This document shows, piece after piece, positions 17,229 to 24,885 of a stretch of DNA of 64,000 nt. The stretch is from DASSUW01 sp963740605 (GTDB lineage: Bacteria > Actinomycetota > Thermoleophilia > Solirubrobacterales > Solirubrobacteraceae): positions 682,001 through 746,000 of the forward strand of contig CAVUFC010000018.1 of the NCBI GenBank assembly GCA_963740605.1, given 5' to 3'. A program made the position numbers and the translations under genes. Under the pieces are notes generated by a model. It had not been told where the DNA came from. It did not search any database and saw only the letters and a program-made list of their open reading frames with translations. The number at the start of each line of letters is the position of its first letter. Position 1 is the first letter of the stretch.

Positions 17229-17651
17229 ATGACAAGCACCATCACCTCCCAAGGGACCGTGTCGCTCGAGGACGCCCGCCGCGTGACCGCCGCCGCCGAA
17301 GAGCGCGCGAACGAGATCGGGCAGCCGCAGAACATCGCCGTCGTCGACGCCGGCGGCAACCTCGTCTCCCACGTCCGCATGGACGGAGCGTGGATCGGCA
17401 GCGTCGATATCGCGATCAACAAGGCGTACACCGCGCGCGCGTTCGATCTGCCGACGGCCGACCTCGCCGAGGAGTCCCAGCCCGGCGGCCAGTTCTACGG
17501 CATCCAGGAGACCAACAAGGGCCGCGTGATCATCTTCGCCGGCGGCGTCCCGCTCAAGCGTGACGGCGAGGTCGTCGGCGCGGTCGGCGTCAGCGGCGGG
17601 GACGGCGATCAGGACACCGCGGTCGCGGAGGCCGCAGCGGCGGCCTTCTAA
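17229..17651 (+). CDS. GlcG/HbpS-like (DUF336) protein
   Basis: 140 residues with a clear ribosome site (AAGGAGAG) before the ATG. The sequence follows the GlcG/HbpS fold: SLEDARRVTAAAEERANE, IAVVDAGGNLVSHVRMDG, AINKAYTARAF, and GGVPLKRDGEVVGAVGVSGG. Members bind haem or cobalamin, or act with propanediol or glycolate pathways. No such pathway is adjacent here, so the ligand is unknown. No signal peptide, so it is cytoplasmic. Frame extension to 17148 is not needed. Confidence 0.85.
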   Translation: MTSTITSQGTVSLEDARRVTAAAEERANEIGQPQNIAVVDAGGNLVSHVRMDGAWIGSVDIAINKAYTARAFDLPTADLAEESQPGGQFYGIQETNKGRVIIFAGGVPLKRDGEVVGAVGVSGGDGDQDTAVAEAAAAAF

Positions 17652-17966
17652 GAGCGTTCTCCGGCGCGGTCCTTGCCGGTCCGCGGCATGCCCTCCCGGA
17701 GCACAGCTCGCAGGCTCGCCGTTGAGCGCTCCGGGAGGCCATGCCGCGCCCGTCTCCCACACTCCCCCGTTGTCTAGCCGCACGCTCTGTGGCTGGTGGT
17801 CTGGAGGGCGGCATAGCATCGGCCTGCCTCACTACGGGCTACCGAGAACGGCGCGAATCGGAGTACCGAGCCCGGGTCAGCGCTGCGCTGTCGTCCGCCG
17901 GCGTGGTCGTTCCGGGCTCTGACTCAACAATTCGCTGCTTCGCGTGCAGGGCTCCCTCTCAGCGTC
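17652..17966. other. Intergenic stretch without a gene, containing a long inverted repeat
   Basis: About 315 bases between two convergent genes. Apart from the inverted repeat at 17682-17748 I see no open frame with protein-like composition and no RNA motif. The segment after 17760 is less GC-rich than the genes around it. Confidence 0.6.
17682..17748. repeat. 21-bp near-perfect inverted repeat (possible terminator or mobile remnant)
   Basis: Arms 17682-17702 and 17728-17748 match in 20 of 21 positions (core GGCATG.CCTCCCGGAGC and its complement) around a 25-base loop. It lies 30 bases after the stop of the GlcG-like gene and points at the convergent SnoaL-like gene. There is no T-run on either strand, so a classical intrinsic terminator is not supported. 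Confidence 0.6.
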
Positions 17967-18344
17967 CTACTCGACGATCTTCCAGAACGAGTCCTTGCGG
18001 CTGATCTTGCCGTCGACGAACTCGAAGAGGTCGCACCCGCGCACCTCGATGCGCTCGCCTGTCGACTGCGTCCCGCGGATCGTCCACTCGGAGACGCCGC
18101 GGTTGCCGCAGACCCAGTGGCGGTCGTCGCCGTAGTGGATGTCCGGGATCCCGTCGAAGCGCGACTGGATCCCCTCCCGCACCTGCTGCTTACCCACGAG
18201 CCGCCGGCCTCCCGACCCCGGCCCGCGCGGCATCTCCATGACGCAGTCGTCGATGAAGAACGACATGATCGCGGCGACGTCGTGGGCGTTGAACGCGGCC
18301 AGGAAGGCTTTGAGCACCGCGATGTCGACCTGCGCGCTGGTCAT
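17967..18344 (-). CDS. SnoaL-like/ketosteroid isomerase-fold protein
   Basis: 125 residues from the ATG at 18344. The opening (VLKAFLAAFNAHDVAAIMSFF) and the conical-barrel pattern DDCVMEMPRGPGSGG, GVSEWTIRGTQ, GCDLFEFVDGKISRKDSFW are typical of NTF2-like SnoaL or nuclear-transport-factor-fold small enzymes. These act on varied hydrophobic substrates, so a reaction cannot be named. Divergently oriented from the NYN nuclease gene with 64 bases between. The frame upstream of 18344 is a shadow of that gene. Confidence 0.8.
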   Translation of the reverse strand: MTSAQVDIAVLKAFLAAFNAHDVAAIMSFFIDDCVMEMPRGPGSGGRRLVGKQQVREGIQSRFDGIPDIHYGDDRHWVCGNRGVSEWTIRGTQSTGERIEVRGCDLFEFVDGKISRKDSFWKIVE

Positions 18345-18408
18345 GGGAGTTGAGCCTTGCGCACGGACCCCGCACGCCGCAACTCTCTCTGCTTGCGAGG
18401 ATGCACCC

Positions 18409-19167
18409 GTGCCCACTGACGACGCAACGCGACTCGCCGTCCTCATCGACGCGGACAACTCGACGGCGAGCGTCACCACCGAGCTGCTCGAGGAGGTCGC
18501 CAAGTACGGCACGCCGACGATCAAGCGTGCGTACGGCGACTGGACGACGCCGAACCTCGGTGGCTGGAAGACCGAGTTGCTGGAGCATGCGATCCAGCCG
18601 ATGCAGCAGTTCGCCTACACGCGCGGCAAGAACTCCACCGACTCGGCGCTGATCATCGACGCGATGGATCTGCTCTACGCCGGGAACCTCGAGGGCTTCG
18701 TCATCGTCTCCAGCGACAGCGACTTCACCCGGCTGGCGACACGGCTGCGTGAGTCGGGCATGACGGTGTACGGGATCGGCCGCCGGAATACGCCGACCCC
18801 GTTCGTCACGGCCTGCGACCGCTTCATCTACCTCGACCTGCTGCGTGCGGAGACAGGGCAGCCGACCGAGACGCCGTCGGAAGATCAGGAGCCGGCTCCG
18901 CCACTGCCGAAGCTGAGACCGGTCCTCGAGACCGCGATAAAGAGCACGTCCAAGGACGACGGCTGGTCACACCTCGGTGAGGTCGGGTCCTACCTGATCA
19001 AGGCGAATCCGGCGTTCGATTCCCGCGACTACGGCGCGCCGAAGCTCAGCGAGCTCGTGCGGGCGCAGGCCTACGTCGAAGTGCGCGACGTGCCTCGCCA
19101 GACCGGGGGCGACCAGCTCTGGGTTCGACTCAAGCCGGCGACTGCCAAGCCCCGCCGGAAGAAGTGA
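18409..19167 (+). CDS. NYN-domain protein with C-terminal OST-HTH/LOTUS-like domain
   Basis: 252 residues, GTG start with GCGAGGA upstream. The NYN (PIN-like) nuclease core shows its conserved acids: LIDADN, DSALIIDAMDLL and VIVSSDSDFTRL, in the LabA/NicB-like arrangement. After a Pro/Glu linker, residues about 165-245 (LETAIKSTSKDDGWSHLGEV and following) look like an OST-HTH/LOTUS RNA-binding domain. This combination is known as a likely RNA-processing enzyme in many bacteria. Cytoplasmic; substrate unknown. Confidence 0.85.
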   Translation: MPTDDATRLAVLIDADNSTASVTTELLEEVAKYGTPTIKRAYGDWTTPNLGGWKTELLEHAIQPMQQFAYTRGKNSTDSALIIDAMDLLYAGNLEGFVIVSSDSDFTRLATRLRESGMTVYGIGRRNTPTPFVTACDRFIYLDLLRAETGQPTETPSEDQEPAPPLPKLRPVLETAIKSTSKDDGWSHLGEVGSYLIKANPAFDSRDYGAPKLSELVRAQAYVEVRDVPRQTGGDQLWVRLKPATAKPRRKK

Positions 19168-19227
19168 GCGCGGCCAGACGGCGCGTCACGCCGTCTCCCG
19201 ACTGGTACCCGCGCGCGGCGGCAAGCG

Positions 19228-20574
19228 TCAGCCGAGCGCGCCGCCGACGATCCGCCGCTCGGGGTCGTAGGCGTCGAGCACCCCTTGCAGGCGATCCCAG
19301 CCCGCCGAGCCGAACGCGCGCTCGGGGTCGCGATCGGTCGTCGCCGCGCTGAGGATCACCTGGTCGGCGGTCCACGGTGCGAGGTGGGCGCGTACCTGGT
19401 CGAGCCGCGCGAGCGTCGCCGCCGTCGCCTCAGGCGCAGGCGCCGCGCCGGCCGCGAAAACCGAGTGACTCGCCGCGAAGCCGCTGAGCGCGGCGCCGTC
19501 GTGACCGTCGAGCTCGGACATCACGCCGCCGAGTAGCCGCACCTCGAGCACGCTGAGCGGGGCAAGCTGGCCGCCCACCGCCAGTTCGGCCACGACCGTC
19601 GCCGCCTCCTCCGTGAGCTCGCGCACGAGGAAGCCGTCGCCGCGCGAGGGCACCGGCGTCTCGGGGTCGCCCGCGATCCGGACGAGGTCGGTCGGGCCGA
19701 TCGGCGCGAACGTGTCGACCAGGCTGCCGGGGATCGCGCGCAGCGGCGCCACGAGGTCGACCGCTTCGCCGTGGTCGCCGAGGTAGGCCGCGATAACGGT
19801 CGCGATCTGGCGGCCGCGCAGCGGCGGCGGGATCATCTCCAGCGGCGGCAGCTCGAGATAGCGAAAGGCGGCTCCGAGCGCGTCGGGCGCGCCGGTCAGC
19901 GCGCGGAAGGCGGCGAGCACGTCGGCCGCCTGCTCGACCGGCCACGCGAGCATGCCGCCGGAGACGGCCGCCAGCGGGTGCAGGGCAAGCTCGGCCGCCA
20001 CGACGACGGCGCCGCGCCCACCGCCGCCGCGCAGCGCCCAGAAAAGGTCCGGCTCGCTGTCGGCATCGACCCGCCGCCGCTCGCCGGACGCGAGCACGAC
20101 GTCGAACGCCAAGGCATTGGCGGCGGCAAGCCCGTGGCGCCGGCTCAGCCAGCCCGTCCCGCCGCTCAGCGTCAGGCCGACGACGCCGACGGTGCCGGCG
20201 AACCCGAGCACCGGCGCGAGCCCGTGCGCGGCCGCCGCGCCGGCCGCGTCCGCCGCCCGCGCGCCGGCCTCGACCCGGGCCACACGCGCGCCGCGGTCGA
20301 CCGACACGCCGCGCAGCTCTGACGTCTTGAGCAGCACGGTCTCATCGAGCGGGCCGAGCACGTCGGCGCCGTGACCGGTCGCCTGGGGCGCGACGCGCCA
20401 GCCGGCCCGCAGCACGGCGGCGATGTCGTCGGCGTCCGTGGCCTGGACGACCGCCGCCGGCCGTTGGTCTGCGCTGAGGTTCCACGCGGCGCGCGCCTCG
20501 TCCCAGCCCGGCTCGCCAGGGAGGCTGACCCGTCCGCGCACGATGTTCCGAAGGGAGTCGACTGGGGAGGTCAT
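19228..20574 (-). CDS. FAD-binding oxidoreductase (PCMH/BBE-like)
   Basis: 448 residues from the ATG at 20574; upstream frame to 20826 is Arg-rich shadow. A PCMH/VAO-type FAD domain is evident: AAVVQATDADDIAAVL, PQATGHGA (His likely covalent to FAD), FAGTVGVVGLTLSGGTGWL, and SGERRRVDADSEPDLFWAL. The C-terminus ends YDPERRIVGGAL, the usual berberine-bridge-type tail. It probably oxidises a small organic substrate with oxygen or another acceptor. The second Cys seen in bicovalent enzymes is not apparent. Transcribed on its own strand with the small gene upstream. Confidence 0.85.
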   Translation of the reverse strand: MTSPVDSLRNIVRGRVSLPGEPGWDEARAAWNLSADQRPAAVVQATDADDIAAVLRAGWRVAPQATGHGADVLGPLDETVLLKTSELRGVSVDRGARVARVEAGARAADAAGAAAAHGLAPVLGFAGTVGVVGLTLSGGTGWLSRRHGLAAANALAFDVVLASGERRRVDADSEPDLFWALRGGGGRGAVVVAAELALHPLAAVSGGMLAWPVEQAADVLAAFRALTGAPDALGAAFRYLELPPLEMIPPPLRGRQIATVIAAYLGDHGEAVDLVAPLRAIPGSLVDTFAPIGPTDLVRIAGDPETPVPSRGDGFLVRELTEEAATVVAELAVGGQLAPLSVLEVRLLGGVMSELDGHDGAALSGFAASHSVFAAGAAPAPEATAATLARLDQVRAHLAPWTADQVILSAATTDRDPERAFGSAGWDRLQGVLDAYDPERRIVGGALG

Positions 20575-20633
20575 CGCGCGATCATGCCAAGCGATGTCGT
20601 CCGGGGCGTCGAGACGCCCCGGACAATTCCGCA

Positions 20634-21029
20634 TCAACCGCCGTTGCGCGCACCGGCGAGCGCGTGCCCGCCGATACCGACCTTCCCGACGGCCTCGCCG
20701 TACATCGCCATCTGTCGGCCGACGCCCTCGCCGGTCACAGCGGGCACGACGCCGAAGTTGTCGACGATCAGAGCTGCGTCGATGCTCGCACGACGGAATT
20801 CCTCGTCGTTGGCCAGCGCCGCGCACTGAGACTCGCTGCCATGGACCATGAAGAATCCGCCGAGGTCACCGCCATGCGGATCGAGCAGCGACACATCCGT
20901 CCCTGCGATCCGGCCGTCGGACTGCATGCGCCCGAACATCTGGACGAACTCGCCGAACACCTCGACAGCCCGCTCCTCGCGGCCGCGTGCAGGCGCGCCG
21001 AACCCGACGAACAGGGCTCGATCAGTCAT
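20634..21029 (-). CDS. Conserved hypothetical protein (dimeric alpha/beta barrel-like)
   Basis: 131 residues. A GTG at 21032 precedes an ATG at 21029; AAAGGAGT is better spaced for the ATG. The pattern ALFVGFGAPARGREERA, VFGEFVQMFGRMQSDGRI, PHGGDLGGFFMVHG and AALIVDNFGVV marks a conserved actinobacterial family that resembles YCII/dimeric alpha-beta barrel proteins. No catalytic residues can be named. It may be co-transcribed with the FAD oxidoreductase 60 bases downstream. Confidence 0.7.
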   Translation of the reverse strand: MTDRALFVGFGAPARGREERAVEVFGEFVQMFGRMQSDGRIAGTDVSLLDPHGGDLGGFFMVHGSESQCAALANDEEFRRASIDAALIVDNFGVVPAVTGEGVGRQMAMYGEAVGKVGIGGHALAGARNGG

Positions 21030-21108
21030 CACGACTCCTTTCTGTCGCTCGACGATCCGAACCGCTCAGAACCCGCCGCGCCGCGCAAGCCGCCGCTCCA
21101 GCGCCGGT

Positions 21109-21537
21109 CTACGAGCGGCCGGCCGGCACGCTCACGCCGGCTGCGTAGCCGAGCCTCCGAGCCTGGTCGATGTCGACGATCTCTCGCCCGAACGGCGTGA
21201 GTGAAACGGGAATCAGCTTGAAGTTCGCCAAGCCGAGCGGGATGCCGATGATGGTCAGGCACATGAGCACGCCGGTAATGACGTGGCCGAGCGCGAGCCA
21301 CCATCCCGCGAGCACGAACCAGATGATGTTCCCGATCAGCGAACCGGCACCGGCGTCCGGACGGCGGACCAGCGTGCGTCCGAAGGGCCAGAGGCAGAAC
21401 AGAGCGATTCGCGCGCTCGCGATCCCGAACGGAATCGTGATGATCAGAACGAACATGACGAGCGCGACGACGGCGTAGCCGAGTGCCAGAATGAGGCCGC
21501 CGAACACGAGCCAGATGAGATTGAGCAACACCCTCAC
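21109..21537 (-). CDS. YccF family inner-membrane protein
   Basis: 142 residues, GTG start. Two tandem YccF units: LLNLIWLVFGGLILALGY with IITIPFGIASARIAL and WPFGRTLV, then GNIIWFVLAGWWLALGHV with LTIIGIPLGLANFKLI and TPFGREIV. Four hydrophobic segments indicate an integral inner-membrane protein. The YccF family is widespread, without a settled function. A Gly/Ala/Arg tail follows the second unit. No neighbour suggests a pathway. Confidence 0.87.
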   Translation of the reverse strand: MRVLLNLIWLVFGGLILALGYAVVALVMFVLIITIPFGIASARIALFCLWPFGRTLVRRPDAGAGSLIGNIIWFVLAGWWLALGHVITGVLMCLTIIGIPLGLANFKLIPVSLTPFGREIVDIDQARRLGYAAGVSVPAGRS

Positions 21538-21639
21538 GACATCGACTGTAGTCCTCGGCGAAGGGGTCGATCGACGTAGCGACTCTCGCGCCCGACGACG
21601 GGCTCTTCATCGGCAGCCTCACCTCGCCGCTCCAGCTGA

Positions 21640-21885
21640 AGACGACGGGCAGCTCGCGCTGACGCCGCGCTCCACGAATATCTCAAGGTCTCGCTGCTCG
21701 GCGGGGCGCAGCTGGTCGTGCCCGCCGACGTCCATGTCCATGTCGGCGGCTTCGTGTTGTTCGGCGGCAAGGACATCGAGCGCCGTCCGGAGTCCTCGGC
21801 CAGCAGCCAGATCGTGCGCGTGCGCAGCTTCGGGCTCATCGGCGGAACCCGCGTCCGCGTCGCCGGCCGATGGCCGCCCGTCTAG
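21640..21885 (+). pseudogene. C-terminal remnant of a LiaF-like (cell-wall stress response) protein
   Basis: One frame, closed upstream by a stop at 21637-21639, reads YLKVSLLGGAQLVVPADVHV, then VGGFVLFGGKD, VRVRSFGLIGG and RVRVAGRW before TAG at 21883. This is the beta-strand repeat of the LiaF C-terminal domain (repeated FGG or LGG turns), found in DUF1707/LiaF membrane proteins. There is no start codon, N-domain or membrane segments. It is a leftover of a deleted gene. Confidence 0.6.
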
Positions 21886-21899
21886 GGTAGGTGAACACC

Positions 21900-22346
21900 A
21901 TGTCCCCGCTTGAAGGTGAGTACGAGCCGAGCCCGTACGGTTGGGTGCGCGAGCAGGTCGCGGAGTACGAGGCGTCGGGCGGCCAGCGGGCCAACACGTT
22001 GCGCGACACCGGCCTGCCGATCGTCGTGGTGACGACGCGCGGGAACAAGAGCGGCAAGCTGCGCAAGACGCCGCTCATGCGCGTCGAGCACAACGGGGAG
22101 TACGCGCTCGTCGCGTCGCAGGGCGGATCGCCTCAACATCCCGTCTGGTACCACAACCTCAAGGCCGATCCCGAGGCCGTGACGATCCAGGACGGCGCCA
22201 CACCCGTCGATGTCAGCGTCCGCGAGGTCACGGGAGACGAGCGCGCCGCGTGGTGGGAACGGGCGGTTGCGGCCTACCCGCCGTACGCCGAGTACCAGGA
22301 ACGCACGGAGCGGCAGATTCCCGTCTTCGTCGCGGCGCCCCGCTGA
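21900..22346 (+). CDS. Deazaflavin-dependent (F420) nitroreductase family protein
   Basis: 148 residues from ATG 21900, with GGTAGGTG upstream; a GTG at 21891 would add three residues. DDN/DUF385 signatures: IVVVTTRGNKSGKLRKTPLM, the Lys/Arg phosphate-contacting region, and GSPQHPVWYHNLKADP. These beta-barrel proteins bind F420H2 (or flavin/haem) and reduce quinones, nitro compounds or aflatoxin-like substrates. A second family member is at 46969. It ends exactly where the convergent FAD oxidoreductase ends. Confidence 0.87.
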   Translation: MSPLEGEYEPSPYGWVREQVAEYEASGGQRANTLRDTGLPIVVVTTRGNKSGKLRKTPLMRVEHNGEYALVASQGGSPQHPVWYHNLKADPEAVTIQDGATPVDVSVREVTGDERAAWWERAVAAYPPYAEYQERTERQIPVFVAAPR

Positions 22347-23786
22347 TCAGAGGTCGTACGAAATGCCGGCGCGTCCACGTGCGCTCAACCGCGCCTCCAG
22401 CGACGCGAGGGTCCGGCTATTGGGAGCGAGCGCCTCGGCCACCTGCATGGCCGAGTAGAGCGCTGACTCCTGCAGGTCCATGCCGGTGGTGTACTGGCCG
22501 CTGAAGTACAGGCCTTTGCGACCCTGGAGCGGACGCAAGGCGCGTGCCGCCTCGATGCTCGAGCGGGTGATCAGCGGGTGCTTGAACCGCCGCTCCAACA
22601 GGATGTGCTTCGGGTCGGCACGCCGGCGCTGGGCCCACGACTTGAACACGTGGGCACTGGCGCCCGAGGCGGATTTCTCCTGCAGCGCACCGAGCCAGGC
22701 GCTGCCCTCCGAGCGATGACCGTCGACCCCGGCGTTGTAGGCCGCCCAGTTGCGGCGGTCGCGGTGCACGTAGGCCGGATCGGTGTGAACCAGAAGGCGC
22801 GAGTCGAAGTACCGGTACACGTCCAGTAGCGCCGTGGCGTCGGCGAATGCGGGCAGCGGACGCAGCAGTTCGCGTCCGGCGCGCGGAGGCGCGTTCAACA
22901 CGACGAACCGGTACGGCCCCTTCCGGCCCGCCGGCGTCTGCAGGAACCAGTCGCCGCGTTTGCGACTCAGGGCCTGCGCCGGCGTGCAGAGATGCACGCT
23001 GGCGGACGGGCTGCGGTCCAGCATGCGCTGCAGGTTCCCCTGCAGCCCGATCTTCGAGGTGTAGGTGCTGGCGGCGTCGAGGAGGTTGGCCGGAAACGCC
23101 AGCGCGAAGGTCTGCAGGATCGACCGCGCCGACGTGCGCCGCGCGTCGCTCCGCGTACACCCGATCGTCGCCGTGATCCACGGATACAGGACGTCGTTCT
23201 TGAACGCTCGCTGTACGGGCAGGCTGCGGATCCAGGCTTCGACGCTGATCTCCCACGCCATGTCCGACAGGACCGCCTGCCGCGCGAGTTGGGTGAACGT
23301 CGCAAAGTCGATCGCACGTCGCGGCGTCGAGAGCGGGTGCGACGACGAGAAGATGGGCGTGCCCCCGGCCGTCCGGAAGATGCACAGGCTCGCCGCGGCC
23401 TGCACCGTGGCATCGGCGCCCGGGTGCTCAGGTTTGTAGAGGCCCAGTTCCTCCAGCAGCGTGACGTAGATCGGGTGCGTGTCGGGGTGGAAGAACTGGG
23501 CGCCGAGATCAACGGTGATGCTCCGTCCCCCGTGCTTGATCACCCGCGAATCGCAGTGGCCGCCGATCCGGGATCGCGCCTCGAAGACGTCGACGTCGAA
23601 GCTGCCGGCAAGAAAGTAGGCCGCGGCCACGCCGCCCGCACCAGCACCGACGATCGCCACGCGTTCACGCCCCGACCGCGCGCTTGCGGCGGCGCCGGCC
23701 GGCACCGCGCCGAGCGCCGCCAGGCCGACCGCGCCCTTGAGGGCGTCGCGGCGAGTCATCGACGGAAGCTCGAACGGCCTTGCCAT
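22347..23786 (-). CDS. Tat-exported FAD-dependent amine-oxidase-like oxidoreductase
   Basis: 479 residues. The N-terminus has a twin-arginine signal (MTRRDALKG followed by VGLAALGAVPAGAAASA), then an FAD-binding GxGxxG motif (VAIVGAGAGGVAAAYFLAG) with EARSRIGGH. The C-terminal flavin motif is YFSGQYTTGMDLQESALYS. This places it in the flavin-containing amine oxidoreductase/phytoene desaturase-like superfamily, acting outside the cytoplasmic membrane. The substrate is unknown. The folded export route fits a cofactor-loaded enzyme. It is 31 bases after the DUF3237-like gene on the same strand. Confidence 0.85.
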   Translation of the reverse strand: MARPFELPSMTRRDALKGAVGLAALGAVPAGAAASARSGRERVAIVGAGAGGVAAAYFLAGSFDVDVFEARSRIGGHCDSRVIKHGGRSITVDLGAQFFHPDTHPIYVTLLEELGLYKPEHPGADATVQAAASLCIFRTAGGTPIFSSSHPLSTPRRAIDFATFTQLARQAVLSDMAWEISVEAWIRSLPVQRAFKNDVLYPWITATIGCTRSDARRTSARSILQTFALAFPANLLDAASTYTSKIGLQGNLQRMLDRSPSASVHLCTPAQALSRKRGDWFLQTPAGRKGPYRFVVLNAPPRAGRELLRPLPAFADATALLDVYRYFDSRLLVHTDPAYVHRDRRNWAAYNAGVDGHRSEGSAWLGALQEKSASGASAHVFKSWAQRRRADPKHILLERRFKHPLITRSSIEAARALRPLQGRKGLYFSGQYTTGMDLQESALYSAMQVAEALAPNSRTLASLEARLSARGRAGISYDL

Positions 23787-23817
23787 GGCGCGGAGGCAGG
23801 TCTACCAGAGCCGAGGG

Positions 23818-24246
23818 CTAGTCGGCCATCGGTTCCCAGATCAGCTCGGCCACGTCGACCACCAGGTCCGGATCGCTGGAGCCGCGGACCTCGCCGACGC
23901 AGACGCACACGACGTCGTTGAGGCGGCGGTACGGGTCGCGGTCGCTGAGGTGGAAGACGGACCCGACGATCTGGCGGCGGCCGGGTGGGGAGGCGCGACC
24001 GTAGCCGTGCCATTCGAACATGATCGTCGCTCCGTCGTCGGTCTCGATCACCGCGCGGAAGTCCGGCCGGAACGGGCCGTCCGCGCCCTCGCGGCGCGGG
24101 AAGTTCGCACCCCGGAAGCGGCCGGAGATCGTGCCCTCGCAGCGCCCTTCGGCGAAGTAGAGATGCTGCTCCCACCCGCCCTCCAGACCGACTTCCCAGC
24201 CCTCGGGATAGGTGAAGCGGATCCGGTATAAGGGCTCGAGCCTCAA
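23818..24246 (-). CDS. DUF3237-like protein
   Basis: 142 residues. The run CEGTISGRFRGANFPRREG, FRAVIETDDGATIMFEWHGYG and FHLSDRDPYRRLNDVVCVCV follows the DUF3237 beta-barrel pattern (GxGxxxxG, DDGA-I, Y.WLN). No signal peptide. The function of the family is unknown. It lies just upstream of the Tat oxidoreductase in the same direction and may share its transcript. Confidence 0.6.
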   Translation of the reverse strand: MRLEPLYRIRFTYPEGWEVGLEGGWEQHLYFAEGRCEGTISGRFRGANFPRREGADGPFRPDFRAVIETDDGATIMFEWHGYGRASPPGRRQIVGSVFHLSDRDPYRRLNDVVCVCVGEVRGSSDPDLVVDVAELIWEPMAD

Positions 24247-24389
24247 GGTCGCGGGTCATCCGTAAGAACGAGGCCAAGATCATCCTGCGAAAGGACGCCG
24301 TTGTGGGACCGGTCGGGTTTACTCGCGCCGAGCGAGCCGGCTCGCCTGACCCAGTAGTCCCGCCTATGAAGGCGGCGGAAGAAAGGACT

Positions 24390-24684
24390 CATCGGCACGA
24401 AGCTCACCCCGTTCCCGGCGAGCGTGTGGATGACTCCCGACTGTGGTGATCGGCGATCAGGATGCGCCGGTGGAGTCGACAACCACGCCTGTCGGATGGT
24501 TGAGCTGCGCGCCGACCGCCGGGCCGCCGTCGCCGAGATACCCCGGGACACCCGTGCCCGCGAGCAGCTTCAGCGTGGGCGCCGGCACCGCAGTGGCTGC
24601 GCCCGCCGTGCCGCCGAGGGCGACGAGCGCCGCCATCACGAGAAACAGCACACTAGGTCCGACGAGGAGCACACGGCTGGACAC
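24390..24684 (-). pseudogene. NHL-repeat secreted protein, truncated and twice frameshifted
   Basis: The GTG or ATG frame at 24684 encodes a signal peptide (VLFLVMAALVALGGTAGAA) and the start of an NHL beta-propeller (LLAGTGVPGYLGDGGP, QLNHPTGVVVDSTGA), then a stop. The same blade continues in a second frame as ILIADHHSR, and in a third as SGVIHTLAGNGVSFVP. Two indels within 40 bases explain this. Nothing propeller-like follows after about 24390, and 24247-24389 holds no recognisable gene. Confidence 0.7.
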
Positions 24685-24885
24685 GGCGGTACCTCCTGGC
24701 GGGTCACTGGCGGATACCGGGGGACGCCCTGAACGCGCCGGCTATTCCGTGCCTGCGTACGGCTATCCGCCCTCTGGAGCGAACGGGCGGCACCCGGCGG
24801 GACGCCTGACTGCTCCCTGGCCCCGCAGAGGTGCGGGCGGCAGGGTGCTCCGAGTGCACCTGACCTTCGACCGCGGGAGACGACC

